The notes: generated from the sequence alone by a model not told the origin. A stretch of 64,000 bases of DNA from Solimonas fluminis (GCF_002930645.1 NZ_PSNW01000015.1:1-64000); one strand, 5' to 3'; numbered from the stretch's first letter, positions 50,537 to 59,924 are shown. Translations and numbers: made by a program.

Positions 50537-50571
50537 AAAAAGGGCGGCCGGATGGCCGCCCCTTCTTTTTT
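50537..50571. terminator. Bidirectional intrinsic terminator
   Basis: AAAAA, stem GGGCGGCC/GGCCGCCC with a GGAT loop and a T-rich run (CTTCTTTTTTT) lie between the convergent DUF2909 and coxC genes and can terminate both. Confidence 0.85.
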
Positions 50572-50596
50572 TAGCCGTGGTTTCCTGCCGGCCGGA

Positions 50597-51475
50597 TCAG
50601 AGCCAGTAGACCACGATGAACAGGCCGATCCAGACCACGTCCACGAAGTGCCAGTACCAGGCCACGCCCTCGAAGCCGAAGTGCGAGTCCGGCTTGAAGT
50701 GGCCGGACATCAGGCGCAGCGTGATCACCAGCAGCATGATCGTGCCCAGGGTCACGTGCATGCCGTGGAAGCCCGTCAGCATGAAGAAGGTCGAGCCGTA
50801 GATGCCGGAAGCCAGCTTCAGGTTCAGGTCGCCGTAGGCATGCATGTATTCCTCGGCCTGCAGGAACAGGAAGGCGCAGCCCAGGGCCACCGTCGCCCAC
50901 ATCCACAGGATCGTCTGCGTACGCTTGCCGGCCTTGAGCGCGTGGTGCGCGAAGGTCAGGGTCACGCCCGAGGTCAGCAGCAGCAGGGTGTTGACGAAGG
51001 GCACGTCGAACGCCGGGATGGTGTCGAAGTCGCCGTTGAGCTTGGCCGGGCCGTTGGTCGGCCAGGCGTTCTCGAAGCCGGGCCACAGCTGCAGGTTCGT
51101 CTCGATCTTGCTGCCCTCGCCGCCCAACCAGGGCAGCGACAGGTGACGGGCGTAGTACAGCGCGCCGAAGAACGCGCCGAAGAACATCACCTCGGAGAAG
51201 ATGAACCAGGCCATGCTCCAGCGGTAGGTGCGGTCCACCTGCGCGCCGTAGAAGCCGCCCTCGCTCTCCAGGGCCACGCCGCGGAACCAGCGGAACAGGA
51301 TGTAGACCAGCAGCGCGCCGCCGGCGTAGATGGGCAGCGGGCCGATGTGCTTGTCTTCCAGGTAGCTGGAGACGCCGCCGAGGATCGCGACCAGCGCCAC
51401 CGTCAGCGCGAACGGCCAGGCGCTGGGAGCGGGTACGAAATAGCGGTCGGGATTCGGTGTGGCGTGGTCGGCCAT
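50597..51475 (-). CDS. coxC: Cytochrome c oxidase subunit III
   Basis: The 292-residue protein has seven membrane helices. Landmarks are WSMAWFIFSEVMFFGAFFGA, the LTFAHHALKAGKR segment, the conserved glutamate region EEYMHAYG, and FHGMHVTLGTIML and the C-terminal WYWHFVDVVWIGLFIVVY. It is a core subunit of the aa3 oxidase. A GAGGAA box precedes the ATG at 51475; an upstream ATG seven codons away is less likely. It follows the cox11 gene by 17 bases. Confidence 0.97.
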   Translation of the reverse strand: MADHATPNPDRYFVPAPSAWPFALTVALVAILGGVSSYLEDKHIGPLPIYAGGALLVYILFRWFRGVALESEGGFYGAQVDRTYRWSMAWFIFSEVMFFGAFFGALYYARHLSLPWLGGEGSKIETNLQLWPGFENAWPTNGPAKLNGDFDTIPAFDVPFVNTLLLLTSGVTLTFAHHALKAGKRTQTILWMWATVALGCAFLFLQAEEYMHAYGDLNLKLASGIYGSTFFMLTGFHGMHVTLGTIMLLVITLRLMSGHFKPDSHFGFEGVAWYWHFVDVVWIGLFIVVYWL

Positions 51476-51492
51476 GACAGTTCCTCTGTGTC

Positions 51493-52047
51493 TCAAATCT
51501 TCGGTTGTGCCGGTGCGCCCTGGTGGGCCACCTGCTCGACTTCAAAAAACGTATACGACAGCGTGACGGTATCCACGTCCTTGGGCAGGGCGGGGTCCAG
51601 CATGAATACCACCGGCATGTGCTTCTCCTCGCCCGCCGCGAACGGCTGCTGGTTGAAGCAGAAGCAATCCGTCTTGCGCATGTGCTTCGCCGCTTCCATC
51701 GGCGCGACGTTGGGCACGGCCTGCGCGACCAGGTCGCGGTTCTCGGTGTTGCGTGCGTAGAACTTCACCGCGCGCATTTCGCCGGGGTGGACCTTGACGC
51801 TGGTCTCCTCGGCCCGGAACTGCCAGGGCTTGCCGCCGTTGACGGTGGTGACGAACTGCACCGTCACCGTCCGGCTGGTGTCCACCTGCACCGGCTCCGC
51901 CACCGCGGCCTGCATCTTGACCTTGCCGTTCAGGCCGATCGCGTCGCAGAGCGCGTTGTACATCGGCACCAGCGCGAAACCGAAGCCGAACATGCCGGCC
52001 ACGACGAGCACGAACTTGAAGGTGCTGCGCCGCGCGCCGGTGTTCAT
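51493..52047 (-). CDS. cox11: Cytochrome oxidase copper chaperone Cox11/CtaG
   Basis: The 184-residue protein has one N-terminal membrane anchor and a periplasmic immunoglobulin-like domain with the copper motif KTDCFCFNQQPF (C-F-C). It delivers copper to the CuB site of subunit I. Its ATG overlaps the TGA of the 40-residue gene upstream (TGATG), consistent with translational coupling in the oxidase operon. Confidence 0.96.
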   Translation of the reverse strand: MNTGARRSTFKFVLVVAGMFGFGFALVPMYNALCDAIGLNGKVKMQAAVAEPVQVDTSRTVTVQFVTTVNGGKPWQFRAEETSVKVHPGEMRAVKFYARNTENRDLVAQAVPNVAPMEAAKHMRKTDCFCFNQQPFAAGEEKHMPVVFMLDPALPKDVDTVTLSYTFFEVEQVAHQGAPAQPKI

Positions 52048-52169
52048 CAGCGATGGCTCTGCGCGACGACGAAGGCCGCCAGGATGCCGACCGCGATCAG
52101 GAGATGCACGATCCCCAGGATCTTGTTGCGGCGCGCCCGGGCGCGAAGATCGACGCTGCCCATGGTCAT
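52047..52169 (-). CDS. Small single-helix cytochrome oxidase-associated protein
   Basis: A 40-residue ORF ([20 protein letters not shown]...) lies exactly between coxA and cox11, overlapping both stop and start by one base (TGATG on each side). It has a basic N-terminus and one membrane helix (ILGIVHLLIAVGILAAFVVA), ending QSHR. Small proteins of this design occur between coxA and cox11 in related bacteria and are annotated as cytochrome oxidase small assembly proteins. It is too short for standard ORF cut-offs; the exact overlaps on both sides are the main evidence. Confidence 0.8.
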   Translation of the reverse strand: MTMGSVDLRARARRNKILGIVHLLIAVGILAAFVVAQSHR

Positions 52170-53839
52170 CAGCTCAGCTTGTGGTGATCCAGCGCATCGA
52201 CCGAGTCATGCGCGGCGGTCAGTTCGTTGTCGGAAACGACCGGCGGCTCCTCGAAGGTGTGGTACGGGGCCGGCGAAGGCACCGTCCACTCCAGGCCATG
52301 CGCGCCTTCCCAGACGCGGTCCGGCAGGCCCTGCTTGCGGCCGAACCAGCCGTAGCAGCAGGCGAGCATGTTGATGATGAAGATGAACTGGGCCAGGAAG
52401 AAGCCGAAGGCGCCGATCGTGGACCAGACGTTCCAGTCGACGAACTGCACGGCGTAGTCCGGCACGCGGCGCTGCATGCCGGCGAGGCCTGCGAAGTGCT
52501 GCGGGAAGAACGTGATGTTGATGAAGATCGCCGAGAGCCAGAAGTGGATCTTGCCCCACTTCTCGCTGTACATGCGGCCGGTCCACTTCGGGATCCAGTA
52601 GTACACGCCGGCCAGGATCGCGAACACCGCGCCCGGCACCAGCACGTAGTGGAAGTGGGCGACGACGAAGTAGGTGTCGTGGTACTGGAAGTCCACCGGG
52701 GTGATGGCCAGCATCAGGCCCGAGAAGCCGCCGATGGTGAACAGGAACACGAAGGCCAGGGCGAACAGCATCGGGCTCTCGAAGGTCATCGAGCCCTTCC
52801 ACATCGTGGCCACCCAGTTGAACACCTTCACGCCCGTGGGCACGGCGATCAGCATGGTGGCGAACATGAAGAACAGCTCGCCGGCCAGCGGCATGCCCAC
52901 CGTGAACATGTGGTGAGCCCAGACGATGAACGACAGGAAGGCGATGGACGCCACCGCGTACACCATCGAGTCATAGCCGAACAGCGCCTTGCGGGCGAAG
53001 GTCGGGATGATCGTGCTGACGATGCCGAAGGCCGGCAGGATCAGGATGTACACCTCGGGATGGCCGAAGAACCAGAAGATGTGCTGGAACATGACCGGGT
53101 CGCCGCCGCCAGCCGCCGTGAAGAAGCTGGTGAGGAAGTACTTGTCGGTCAGCAGCATGGTCACGGCGCCGGCGAGCACCGGCATGACCGCGATCAGCAG
53201 GTAGGCGGTGATCAGCCAGGTCCAGACGAACAGCGGCATCTTCAGCAGGCTCATGCCGGGGGCGCGCATGTTCAGGATCGTCACCGCCACGTTGATCGCG
53301 CCGGTGATCGACGAGATGCCCATCAGATGCACGGCGAAGATCAGGAACGGGAAGGCGTTGCCGGTCTGCAGCACCAGCGGCGGATACATGGTCCAGCCGC
53401 CCGCGGGGGAGCCGCCTTCCATGAACAGCGTGCCCAGCAGCATGGTGAAGGCGAAGGGCAGGATCCAGAAGCCCCAGTTGTTGATGCGCGGCAGCGCCAG
53501 GTCGGAGCAGCCGATCATCATCGGCACCATCCAGTTGGCCAGGCCGACCCAGGCCGGCATCACGCCGCCGAAGATCATCACCAGCGCGTGCATCGTCGTC
53601 ATCTGGTTGAAGAACTCAGGATCGACGAACTGCAGGCCGGGGTGGAACAGCTCGGCGCGGATCACCAGCGACATCAGGCCGCCGATGAAGAACATCGTGA
53701 ACGCGAAGAACAGGTACAGCGTACCCAGGTCCTTGTGGTTGGTGGTCTTGATCCACCGCATGATTCCCTTCTCGGGACCATGGTGCTCGTGATCGTGATC
53801 GTGAGCGTGATCGTCGTGGGCGTGGTCGTGATGAGCCAT
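52169..53839 (-). CDS. coxA: Cytochrome c oxidase subunit I
   Basis: The 556-residue protein has 12 membrane helices. Heme and CuB ligands are visible: [12 protein letters not shown] (heme a His), [17 protein letters not shown] (CuB His and Tyr), WAHHMFTVG (CuB His-His) and HFHYVLVPG (heme a3/a His). The K-channel region fits an A-type oxidase. The first 20 residues ([20 protein letters not shown]) contain ten histidines, an unusual N-terminal extension. AGGAG precedes the ATG. It follows coxB by 18 bases. Confidence 0.98.
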   Translation of the reverse strand: MAHHDHAHDDHAHDHDHEHHGPEKGIMRWIKTTNHKDLGTLYLFFAFTMFFIGGLMSLVIRAELFHPGLQFVDPEFFNQMTTMHALVMIFGGVMPAWVGLANWMVPMMIGCSDLALPRINNWGFWILPFAFTMLLGTLFMEGGSPAGGWTMYPPLVLQTGNAFPFLIFAVHLMGISSITGAINVAVTILNMRAPGMSLLKMPLFVWTWLITAYLLIAVMPVLAGAVTMLLTDKYFLTSFFTAAGGGDPVMFQHIFWFFGHPEVYILILPAFGIVSTIIPTFARKALFGYDSMVYAVASIAFLSFIVWAHHMFTVGMPLAGELFFMFATMLIAVPTGVKVFNWVATMWKGSMTFESPMLFALAFVFLFTIGGFSGLMLAITPVDFQYHDTYFVVAHFHYVLVPGAVFAILAGVYYWIPKWTGRMYSEKWGKIHFWLSAIFINITFFPQHFAGLAGMQRRVPDYAVQFVDWNVWSTIGAFGFFLAQFIFIINMLACCYGWFGRKQGLPDRVWEGAHGLEWTVPSPAPYHTFEEPPVVSDNELTAAHDSVDALDHHKLS

Positions 53840-53857
53840 GTTCTACTCCTGAATTTC

Positions 53858-55168
53858 TTAGCGCGCGGCGGCGACGGCGGCGGGCTGGACCACACCGCTG
53901 CTGTTGCCCCACGAGTTGCGCTGATAGGTCACCACGGCAGCGACGTCGAGATCGGACAGGTGCTTGAACGGAGGCATCATGCCCTTGCCGTTCAGCGTCT
54001 GCTTGATGTGGTCGACGGCGGCGCCCTTGACGATCTTGCTGCCGACCAGCGACGGGAAGTTCGGCGGCAGGCCCTTGCCGGTGGGCTGGTGGCAGGCCGA
54101 GCAGTTGGCGGTGTAGACCTGCTCGCCCTTCTTCATCAGCTCGTCCTTGGACAGGTCCTTGGCGGCGGCGGGGGCAGCCGGGGCGGCGGCGGCCGGAGCG
54201 GCGGCAACCTCCACCGGAGCGGCGGCCGGGGCGGCGTCGGTGGCGGTGGTCGCGGCGGCGGCCACTTCGACCGGGGCGGCGGCGGCCGGGGCGGCAGCGG
54301 CGGCTTCACCGCCCTTCTGCTTGGCCAGCCAGGCCTGGTACTCGGCCTCCGGCAGGGCGCGGACCACGATCGGCATGAAGCCGTGGTCGCGGCCGCAGAG
54401 TTCGGCGCAGACGCCGCGGTAGACGCCCGGCGTGTTGATCTTGGCCCAGGTCTCGTTGACGTAGCCGGGGATCGCATCCTTCTTCACGGCGATCTCGGGC
54501 ACCCACCAGGCGTGGATCACGTCGTTGGAGGTGACCAGGAAGCGGACCTTCTTGCCGACCGGCAGCACCAGCTCGTTATCGACGTTGACCAGGTAGTTGC
54601 CGCCGTCGACCTTCTTGAGCTTCTCGAGCTCGTCCTTGCTGAAGGTCTTGGCCCAGGCGGCGCCGCTGAGCAGGCCGTTGCCGTCGTGCTGGCGGGCGGC
54701 GTTGGACTCGGCGGCGAGGGTGGAGAAGAACTTCACGTCTTCGCCGATGTACTCGTATTCCCACTTCCACTGGTAGCCGGTGATCTTCACCGTCATGTCC
54801 GCGTTGCGGGTGTCTTCCATCTTGATCAGGGTGCCGGCCGCCGGGATGGCCATGCCGATCAGGATCAGGAAGGGCGCGGCGGTCCAGAGGATTTCCACCG
54901 TGGTGGACTCATGGAAGTCGGCCGGCTTGTGGCCCTTGGAGCGGCGGTGGTTGATGATCGAGTAGATCATCAGGCCGAAGACGACGGTGCCGATCGCCAC
55001 GCAGATCCAGAAGATCAGCATGTGGAGGCTGTGCACCTCCTTGCTCAGGTCAGTGACGCCGGTCGGCAGGTTGTAGCCGCCGCTCGTTTCCGTGTAGGCC
55101 TGCGCGACAAACGCCGCCAGAGCCAGTGAGGTACCTGCTGCGATACGCGCAAGCCGTCCCATCTTCAT
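53858..55168 (-). CDS. coxB: Cytochrome c oxidase subunit II fused to cytochrome c domain
   Basis: The 436-residue protein has a signal-like N-terminus, two membrane helices, a cupredoxin domain with CuA ligands in CAELCGRDHGFM and upstream NDVIHAWW, then an Ala/Pro/Val-rich linker and a C-terminal class I cytochrome c domain (CSACHQP, axial Met in GKGMMPPF). It receives electrons from cytochrome c through the fused heme and CuA. The caa3-like fusion removes the need for a separate final carrier. It lies four bases after the DUF2244 gene. Confidence 0.97.
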   Translation of the reverse strand: MKMGRLARIAAGTSLALAAFVAQAYTETSGGYNLPTGVTDLSKEVHSLHMLIFWICVAIGTVVFGLMIYSIINHRRSKGHKPADFHESTTVEILWTAAPFLILIGMAIPAAGTLIKMEDTRNADMTVKITGYQWKWEYEYIGEDVKFFSTLAAESNAARQHDGNGLLSGAAWAKTFSKDELEKLKKVDGGNYLVNVDNELVLPVGKKVRFLVTSNDVIHAWWVPEIAVKKDAIPGYVNETWAKINTPGVYRGVCAELCGRDHGFMPIVVRALPEAEYQAWLAKQKGGEAAAAAPAAAAPVEVAAAATTATDAAPAAAPVEVAAAPAAAAPAAPAAAKDLSKDELMKKGEQVYTANCSACHQPTGKGLPPNFPSLVGSKIVKGAAVDHIKQTLNGKGMMPPFKHLSDLDVAAVVTYQRNSWGNSSGVVQPAAVAAAR

Positions 55169-55172
55169 CGCC

Positions 55173-55712
55173 TTACTCTCCCGAACATAAGTCTTGGGTG
55201 GAGGGCTCCGGCCCCCTACCGACTGCAGCCGCCGCGCCCTCGGGCGCCACCGGCCTCAGCAATTCCTTGATGCGCTCGCGCAACGCCGCACGCTCGTCAT
55301 CGGTGAGGCAGCGGCCGATCTCGACCCTCCGCCCCGCGTACATCAGCAACAACCGCTGCGGATCGTTCCGGCGACGGCCCGGTTCCAGCACCGCCCGCGT
55401 CCACGTCCGCGGCCAGACCAGGCGCCGCCCCACCCCGCTCCCCAGGGAGCCGAACTCCACCGCCAGCTGCCCGCCTTCGAAGCTGAGCACCTCGCGGTAA
55501 CGGTTACGCCTCAGGGAAACCCACAGGGCCGCCCCAAGCGCCGATAACTCCAGGCCCGCAAACGGAAAAATGGGCCAGAACCCCTGGGCGGCGAACACCC
55601 CCGCGATGCCCAGGCCCGGCACAGAGACCAGGGCCATGAACCCGGCCGCCTGACGCGGGGTCAGGGAAGCATTGGGTCCGATAACCAGTCTGGTGTTGAC
55701 GGGGGCAGTCAT
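55173..55712 (-). CDS. DUF2244 membrane protein
   Basis: The 179-residue protein has two membrane helices (AAGFMALVSVPGLGIAGVFA and FPFAGLELSALGAALWV) and a soluble C-terminal domain (RNRYREVLSFEGGQLAVEFG...), the DUF2244 pattern. DUF2244 genes are often first in alphaproteobacterial and gammaproteobacterial cox operons, and this one ends four bases before coxB. Its function is unknown; the context suggests a role in oxidase biogenesis. Confidence 0.85.
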   Translation of the reverse strand: MTAPVNTRLVIGPNASLTPRQAAGFMALVSVPGLGIAGVFAAQGFWPIFPFAGLELSALGAALWVSLRRNRYREVLSFEGGQLAVEFGSLGSGVGRRLVWPRTWTRAVLEPGRRRNDPQRLLLMYAGRRVEIGRCLTDDERAALRERIKELLRPVAPEGAAAAVGRGPEPSTQDLCSGE

Positions 55713-55857
55713 CCGACGGCGTCCAGCCGCGGAATTGTAGTGCAACGCAATCGGGCCGCGCAAAGGCCGCAGCGGCGATTTCAGCATCCGGAACAGTCGT
55801 TTTCGCGCGATCCGGCGCCGCCTGAAGCCCCCTTCGGCTGCCGCGGCGGAGCCGGCG

Positions 55858-56571
55858 CTAGGCGTCCCCGTCCGGCTCCGGGGCCGGCGGCGGCCGCAGG
55901 AAGCGCTCCAGCGGCGCCAGGTCCAGCGCGCGGCCGGCTCCGGCCGCGTCGGCGCCGGCGGGAATCACGCCCAGCAGCGGCGCGGCGAAGCGGCGGCGCA
56001 GGGTCTCGATGTTGCCTTCCAGCAGAGGCATCTGCGGCGGCAGCACGTTGGCGATCCAGCCGGCCAGCTTCGCGCGCCGGGTGATGGACTCGGCGCTGAG
56101 CAGGGCATGGTTGAGGCAGCCCAGGCGCATGCCCACCACCAGGATCACCGGCCACTCGCGCTCGGCCACCCAGCTGCCCAGGGTCCAGACCTCGTCCAGC
56201 GGCACCTGCCAGCCGCCGGCTCCCTCGGCCACGATGACCTCGTGGCGCGAGGCCAGCTCGCGCTGCGCCACGTCCAGATCGGCCCTGCGGATGCGCCGCC
56301 CTTCCAGCTCCGCCGCCAGGTGCGGCGCCGCCGGTTCGCGCAGCAGGCAGGGGTTGATCAGTTCGTAGGGCTCGTCCGTGCCGCCGGCGTCCTGCAGCGC
56401 CAGGGCGTCCTCGTTGCGCAGTCCCTGCGGGGTCTGCATGCCGCCGGCCGCCACCGGCTTGAAGCCGCAGGCGCGGTAGCCCTGCGCCCGCAGGGCCCGC
56501 AGCAGTCCGCAGGCCGCCAGGGTCTTGCCGGCGCCGGTGTCGGTGGCGGTGACGAAGAGGGTGGAAGTCAT
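55858..56571 (-). CDS. bioD: Dethiobiotin synthetase
   Basis: The 237-residue P-loop enzyme has the ATP-binding site TATDTGAGKTLAA at the N-terminus, the lysine in CGFKPVAAGG and the VAEGAGGWQVPLDE segment. It carboxylates 7,8-diaminononanoate and closes the ring to dethiobiotin. It is the last gene of the biotin operon and starts 10 bases after the bioC stop. bioA, needed for the preceding step, is not in the window. Confidence 0.95.
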   Translation of the reverse strand: MTSTLFVTATDTGAGKTLAACGLLRALRAQGYRACGFKPVAAGGMQTPQGLRNEDALALQDAGGTDEPYELINPCLLREPAAPHLAAELEGRRIRRADLDVAQRELASRHEVIVAEGAGGWQVPLDEVWTLGSWVAEREWPVILVVGMRLGCLNHALLSAESITRRAKLAGWIANVLPPQMPLLEGNIETLRRRFAAPLLGVIPAGADAAGAGRALDLAPLERFLRPPPAPEPDGDA

Positions 56572-56581
56572 CTGGGTTCTG

Positions 56582-57373
56582 TCAGCATTCTGTCGGACGA
56601 CGCAGGACGAGGTAGAGGATTTCCCAGCTGGCGACGATGCCTTCGGCGGTACGCCAGGGCGCATAGGCGCGTTCCAGCGCCGCCAGGGCCGATCGTCCCA
56701 GCAGGCCGCGGCGGCGCTGCGCGCTGGCATTGACCACGCCGGTCTCGCGCAGGGAACGCATCAGCGCGAAGACGTCGGCGTGCGGCTCGCGCAGCAGCTC
56801 CGGACGCAGGCTGTGCAGCTCCAGGCCGGCGGCCTCGGCGCGCGCCAGCCAGGCGGAGGCCGGGTCGAAGCGGTGCACGTGCTCGGCCTGGTCCACCTGC
56901 CGCCAGGCCGTCCGCAGTTCGCGCAGCGTGGCCGGCCCCGGCAGGCTCAGGCACAGCCAGCCGCCCGGCCGCAGGACCCTGCAGGCCTCCGTCATCGCGA
57001 GTTCCGGCTGCGGGCACCATTGCAGCACCAGGTTCGACAGGATGGCGTCGCAGCAGGCCGCCGGCAGCGGCAGGCGCTGCGCGTCGCCGACGAGCGCGTC
57101 GAGCCCAGCGTCGCGCGCAATGCGCACCATGCCCGGCGCGCGGTCCAGCGCCAGTACCTCGGCGCCCGGATACAGCGCCCGCAGCCGCCGGGCGCCGATA
57201 CCGGTGCCGCAACCCAGGTCGAGCAGCCGGCGCGGGGCGCCGGCGCGCGCGGCCAGCTCCGCCAGCAGCGCTTCGCGCGTGCGCAGCTGCAGCGTCGCGG
57301 CGCGGTCATAGCCGGCGGCGGCGGCACTGAAGTTGCGCGCCGCGCGCCCGGCGTCGATGCGGGACAGGGCCAT
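56582..57373 (-). CDS. bioC: Malonyl-ACP O-methyltransferase
   Basis: The 263-residue SAM-dependent methyltransferase starts MALSRIDAGRAARNFSAAA and has the SAM-binding motif LDLGCGTGIGARRL with downstream LALDRAPGM, plus SNLVLQWCPQPE typical of BioC. It methylates malonyl-ACP so that fatty acid synthesis can build the pimeloyl chain. The bioF stop (TAG) immediately precedes its ATG. Confidence 0.95.
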   Translation of the reverse strand: MALSRIDAGRAARNFSAAAAGYDRAATLQLRTREALLAELAARAGAPRRLLDLGCGTGIGARRLRALYPGAEVLALDRAPGMVRIARDAGLDALVGDAQRLPLPAACCDAILSNLVLQWCPQPELAMTEACRVLRPGGWLCLSLPGPATLRELRTAWRQVDQAEHVHRFDPASAWLARAEAAGLELHSLRPELLREPHADVFALMRSLRETGVVNASAQRRRGLLGRSALAALERAYAPWRTAEGIVASWEILYLVLRRPTEC

Positions 57374-58558
57374 CTACTTCAGGCCCGTGGCCAGCCCCTC
57401 GAGCAGGCCGTCGATCTGCTCCGCGGTGTGCGCGGCGGAGAAGGTGATGCGCAGGCGCGAGGTGCCGTGCGGCACCGTCGGCGGGCGGATGGCCGCCACC
57501 CAGTAGCCGCGGTCGAACAGCGCCTGCGACAGGTCCAGGGCGCGCTGCTCCTGGCCCAGCACCAGCGGCTGGATCGGCGTCTCCGAATCCGACAGCGGGA
57601 TGCCGAGCTGGCGCGCGCCGGCACGGAAGCGGCGCACGTTGGCCAGCAGGCGCTCGCGGTGCTGGGGCTCCTCGCGCACGATGCGCAGCGCGCGGCGCGC
57701 GGCGGCGGCGATGGCCGGCGGCGGCGCGGTGGAGAAGACCCAGGTGCGTGCACGCTGGATCAGGTATTCGATCAGGGCTTCCGAGCCGGCGACGAAGGCG
57801 CCGCCGCAGCCCAGCGACTTGCCCAGCGTGGCGACATAGACCGGCACTTCGGGAACCCCCAGGCCGGCGGCATGCACGGCGCCCTCGCCGTGCGGCCCCA
57901 GCACGCCCAGGCCGTGCGCGTCGTCCACCATCAGCGTGGCATCGCGGGTGGCGCAGAGCTCGGCCAGCTGCGGCAGCGGCGCGATGTCGCCGTCCATGCT
58001 GAACACCGAGTCCGTCACCGCCAGGCGCTGCTCGCCGTCGGCCGCCGCCAGGGCCACGGCCCAGGCGTTGAGATCGGCGTGGTTGGCGCGCAGGTACTGC
58101 GCGCCGCTGAGGCGGCCGCCATCGATCAGCGAGGCGTGGTTGAGTTCGTCGGCGATCACCGAATCGCGGCGCCCGGCCAGCGCGCGGATCACGCCGAGGT
58201 TCGCCGCCCAGCCGGAGGAGAACAGCAGCGCCCGCGGGCGCCCGAGGAAGTCCGCCAGTTCCTCCTCCAGTGCCTGGTGCTCGCGGTTGTAGCCGGAGAT
58301 CAGCGCCGCCGCGCCGCTGCCGGTGCCGCCGGCGTCGAGCGCCGCCTTGGCCGCCGCCGCCAGGCGCGGGTCGGCCGCCAGGCCCAGGTAGTCGTTGCTG
58401 CAGAAATTCAGGCACTCGCGGCCGTTGACCAGGATGCGCACGCCGTGCGCACCCTCGATCACGCGGCGCGTGCGGTACAGCGCGCGGGCGCGCAGCTGGT
58501 CCAGCTCGCCGCGCAGGCGCGCGTCGAGCGGGTTTTCCGTCTTTGCATCCGGCTTCAC
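57374..58558 (-). CDS. bioF: 8-amino-7-oxononanoate synthase
   Basis: The 394-residue PLP enzyme has LNFCSNDYLGLA near the N-terminus, the DDAHGLGVLG aspartate motif and the PLP-binding lysine in VATLGKSLGCGG. It condenses pimeloyl-ACP with alanine. The start used here is GTG at 58558, giving the family length; a TTG at 58582 overlapping the M48 gene stop is an alternative. It is followed directly by bioC and bioD. Confidence 0.95.
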   Translation of the reverse strand: MKPDAKTENPLDARLRGELDQLRARALYRTRRVIEGAHGVRILVNGRECLNFCSNDYLGLAADPRLAAAAKAALDAGGTGSGAAALISGYNREHQALEEELADFLGRPRALLFSSGWAANLGVIRALAGRRDSVIADELNHASLIDGGRLSGAQYLRANHADLNAWAVALAAADGEQRLAVTDSVFSMDGDIAPLPQLAELCATRDATLMVDDAHGLGVLGPHGEGAVHAAGLGVPEVPVYVATLGKSLGCGGAFVAGSEALIEYLIQRARTWVFSTAPPPAIAAAARRALRIVREEPQHRERLLANVRRFRAGARQLGIPLSDSETPIQPLVLGQEQRALDLSQALFDRGYWVAAIRPPTVPHGTSRLRITFSAAHTAEQIDGLLEGLATGLK

Positions 58559-58578
58559 ATGCTTCAGGGACTTCGCTT

Positions 58579-59430
58579 TCAAGGCCTTCCTACCGATTTC
58601 TGGAACCGCGCCTGCAATTGCGGCTGCGCGGCATACGCATCGAGCGCGCTGCCCATGGACTTGTCCAGGGCCTCGAGCCTCGCATCCGGTGCCGGGTGCG
58701 TGGCGAACATCAGGGACAGCGTGGAGTCCTGCGCGCTCATCGCCTGCAGGGTCTGCAGCACGGCCGGCAGGCCATAGGGGTCGTAGCCGGCGCGCGCGGC
58801 GATCACCACGCCCATGCGGTCGGCCTCGTACTCGTCGCCCTTGTCGAGGCCGCGGTTCAGCACTTCCTTGACGCCGCCGAGCAGGCGCTCGTTGACCTGC
58901 TCGTTGCCCTTGTCCTTGATGGCGAACTGCTTGAGCAGCTTGCCGCCCAGGCTCATGCCCTGCGCCTTGCGCACCGCGTCGAGGTGATGCTTCTGCACCA
59001 CGTGCGCGATCTCGTGCGCCAGCACGCCGGCGAGCTCGGACTCGCTGCGCATGCGCCCCAGCAGTCCGCGGGTGACGAAGACGTAGCCGCCGGGCGTGGC
59101 GAAGGCGTTGACGTTGGGCGAGTCCAGCACGCCGAAGCGCCAGGCCAGCTGCGGACGCTCGCTGTGCAGCGCCAGCCACAGGCCGACCTCGTTGACATAG
59201 CGCTGGGCCTTGTCGTTGCCCCACAGGGGCGCGGCGCCGAGCAGGGTCTCGGCCCATTGCCGGCCGATGTCGCGCTCCTCGTCGACGCTCTTCTCGGTGA
59301 CCATGCCGGCGGCGTCGGAGCCGTAGGTGCTCACCGCCTCCTGTGCCTTGTTGAACAAGCCGCCCCAGTCGGCCGCCCAGGCCGGCGCCGACAGCAGCAA
59401 GCCGGCGATCACGCATGCGATGTTCTTCAT
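58579..59430 (-). CDS. Exported M48-family zinc metalloprotease
   Basis: The 283-residue protein has a signal peptide (MKNIACVIAGLLLSAPAWA) and an M48 domain with the zinc-binding HExxH in VLAHEIAHVVQKHH and the third ligand region KGDEYEADRMGV. Such proteases (like BepA/LoiP) act in periplasmic quality control. AGGAGG lies before the ATG at 59430. It follows the SH3 gene by 11 bases and precedes bioF, within an unusual mixed operon. Confidence 0.92.
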   Translation of the reverse strand: MKNIACVIAGLLLSAPAWAADWGGLFNKAQEAVSTYGSDAAGMVTEKSVDEERDIGRQWAETLLGAAPLWGNDKAQRYVNEVGLWLALHSERPQLAWRFGVLDSPNVNAFATPGGYVFVTRGLLGRMRSESELAGVLAHEIAHVVQKHHLDAVRKAQGMSLGGKLLKQFAIKDKGNEQVNERLLGGVKEVLNRGLDKGDEYEADRMGVVIAARAGYDPYGLPAVLQTLQAMSAQDSTLSLMFATHPAPDARLEALDKSMGSALDAYAAQPQLQARFQKSVGRP

Positions 59431-59441
59431 GGCGGGCCTCC

Positions 59442-59924
59442 TCACTGCAGATAGGGGACGGTCTGCTCGGCCAGGGGGCCGGCCTGCGCGAAGCTGCGCG
59501 CGCGGTCGCCGCTGGCGGCATAGGCTTCGAGCCTGGCGGCCTCCACCGGGTTCGGCGCGGCATTGGCGATCTGCTCGCGGTCGAGCCCGCGCACGCCGGT
59601 GGCCACGGCGGTGCCGCTGGACCCGCTCAGCGCCACGTTGGCGGCCTTGGCCAGGCCCGATTCGGCCGCGCGCGCCGGAGCGCCGACCGCCAGGCGCACC
59701 GACAGCAGCCGCACCCAGCCGGTCTGCCCGGAGGCCGTCACCTTCATCCAGGCGCCCTGGCGGGCGAGGACTTCCAGCGGCGCGGCCGCCGGCAGTTCCG
59801 CCACCGTGGCGGCATCGGCAAAGGGCTCCTGCTTGAGCGGACCGGCCTTGGCCAGCACGCCGCTCTCGGCAGCCCACGCGCCACCGGCGAAAACCGCCAG
59901 CAGCACCGCAATCCATCGCTTCAT
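59442..59924 (-). CDS. Exported bacterial SH3-domain protein
   Basis: The 160-residue protein has a signal peptide (MKRWIAVLLAVFAGGAWA) and a bacterial SH3-type beta domain (ESGVLAKAGPLKQEPFADAA to QTGWVRLLSVRL), followed by a small helical C-terminal part. It probably binds peptidoglycan or other periplasmic partners. Its ATG overlaps the TGA of the CHASE2-cyclase gene (ATGA), so the two are translationally coupled, a common arrangement for CHASE2 systems. Confidence 0.8.
   Translation of the reverse strand: MKRWIAVLLAVFAGGAWAAESGVLAKAGPLKQEPFADAATVAELPAAAPLEVLARQGAWMKVTASGQTGWVRLLSVRLAVGAPARAAESGLAKAANVALSGSSGTAVATGVRGLDREQIANAAPNPVEAARLEAYAASGDRARSFAQAGPLAEQTVPYLQ

Noticed and set aside
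51794-55129. 1111-codon plus-strand frame opposite coxA/coxB
   Set aside because: Antisense to two unmistakable oxidase subunits; composition is that of a GC-rich shadow frame.
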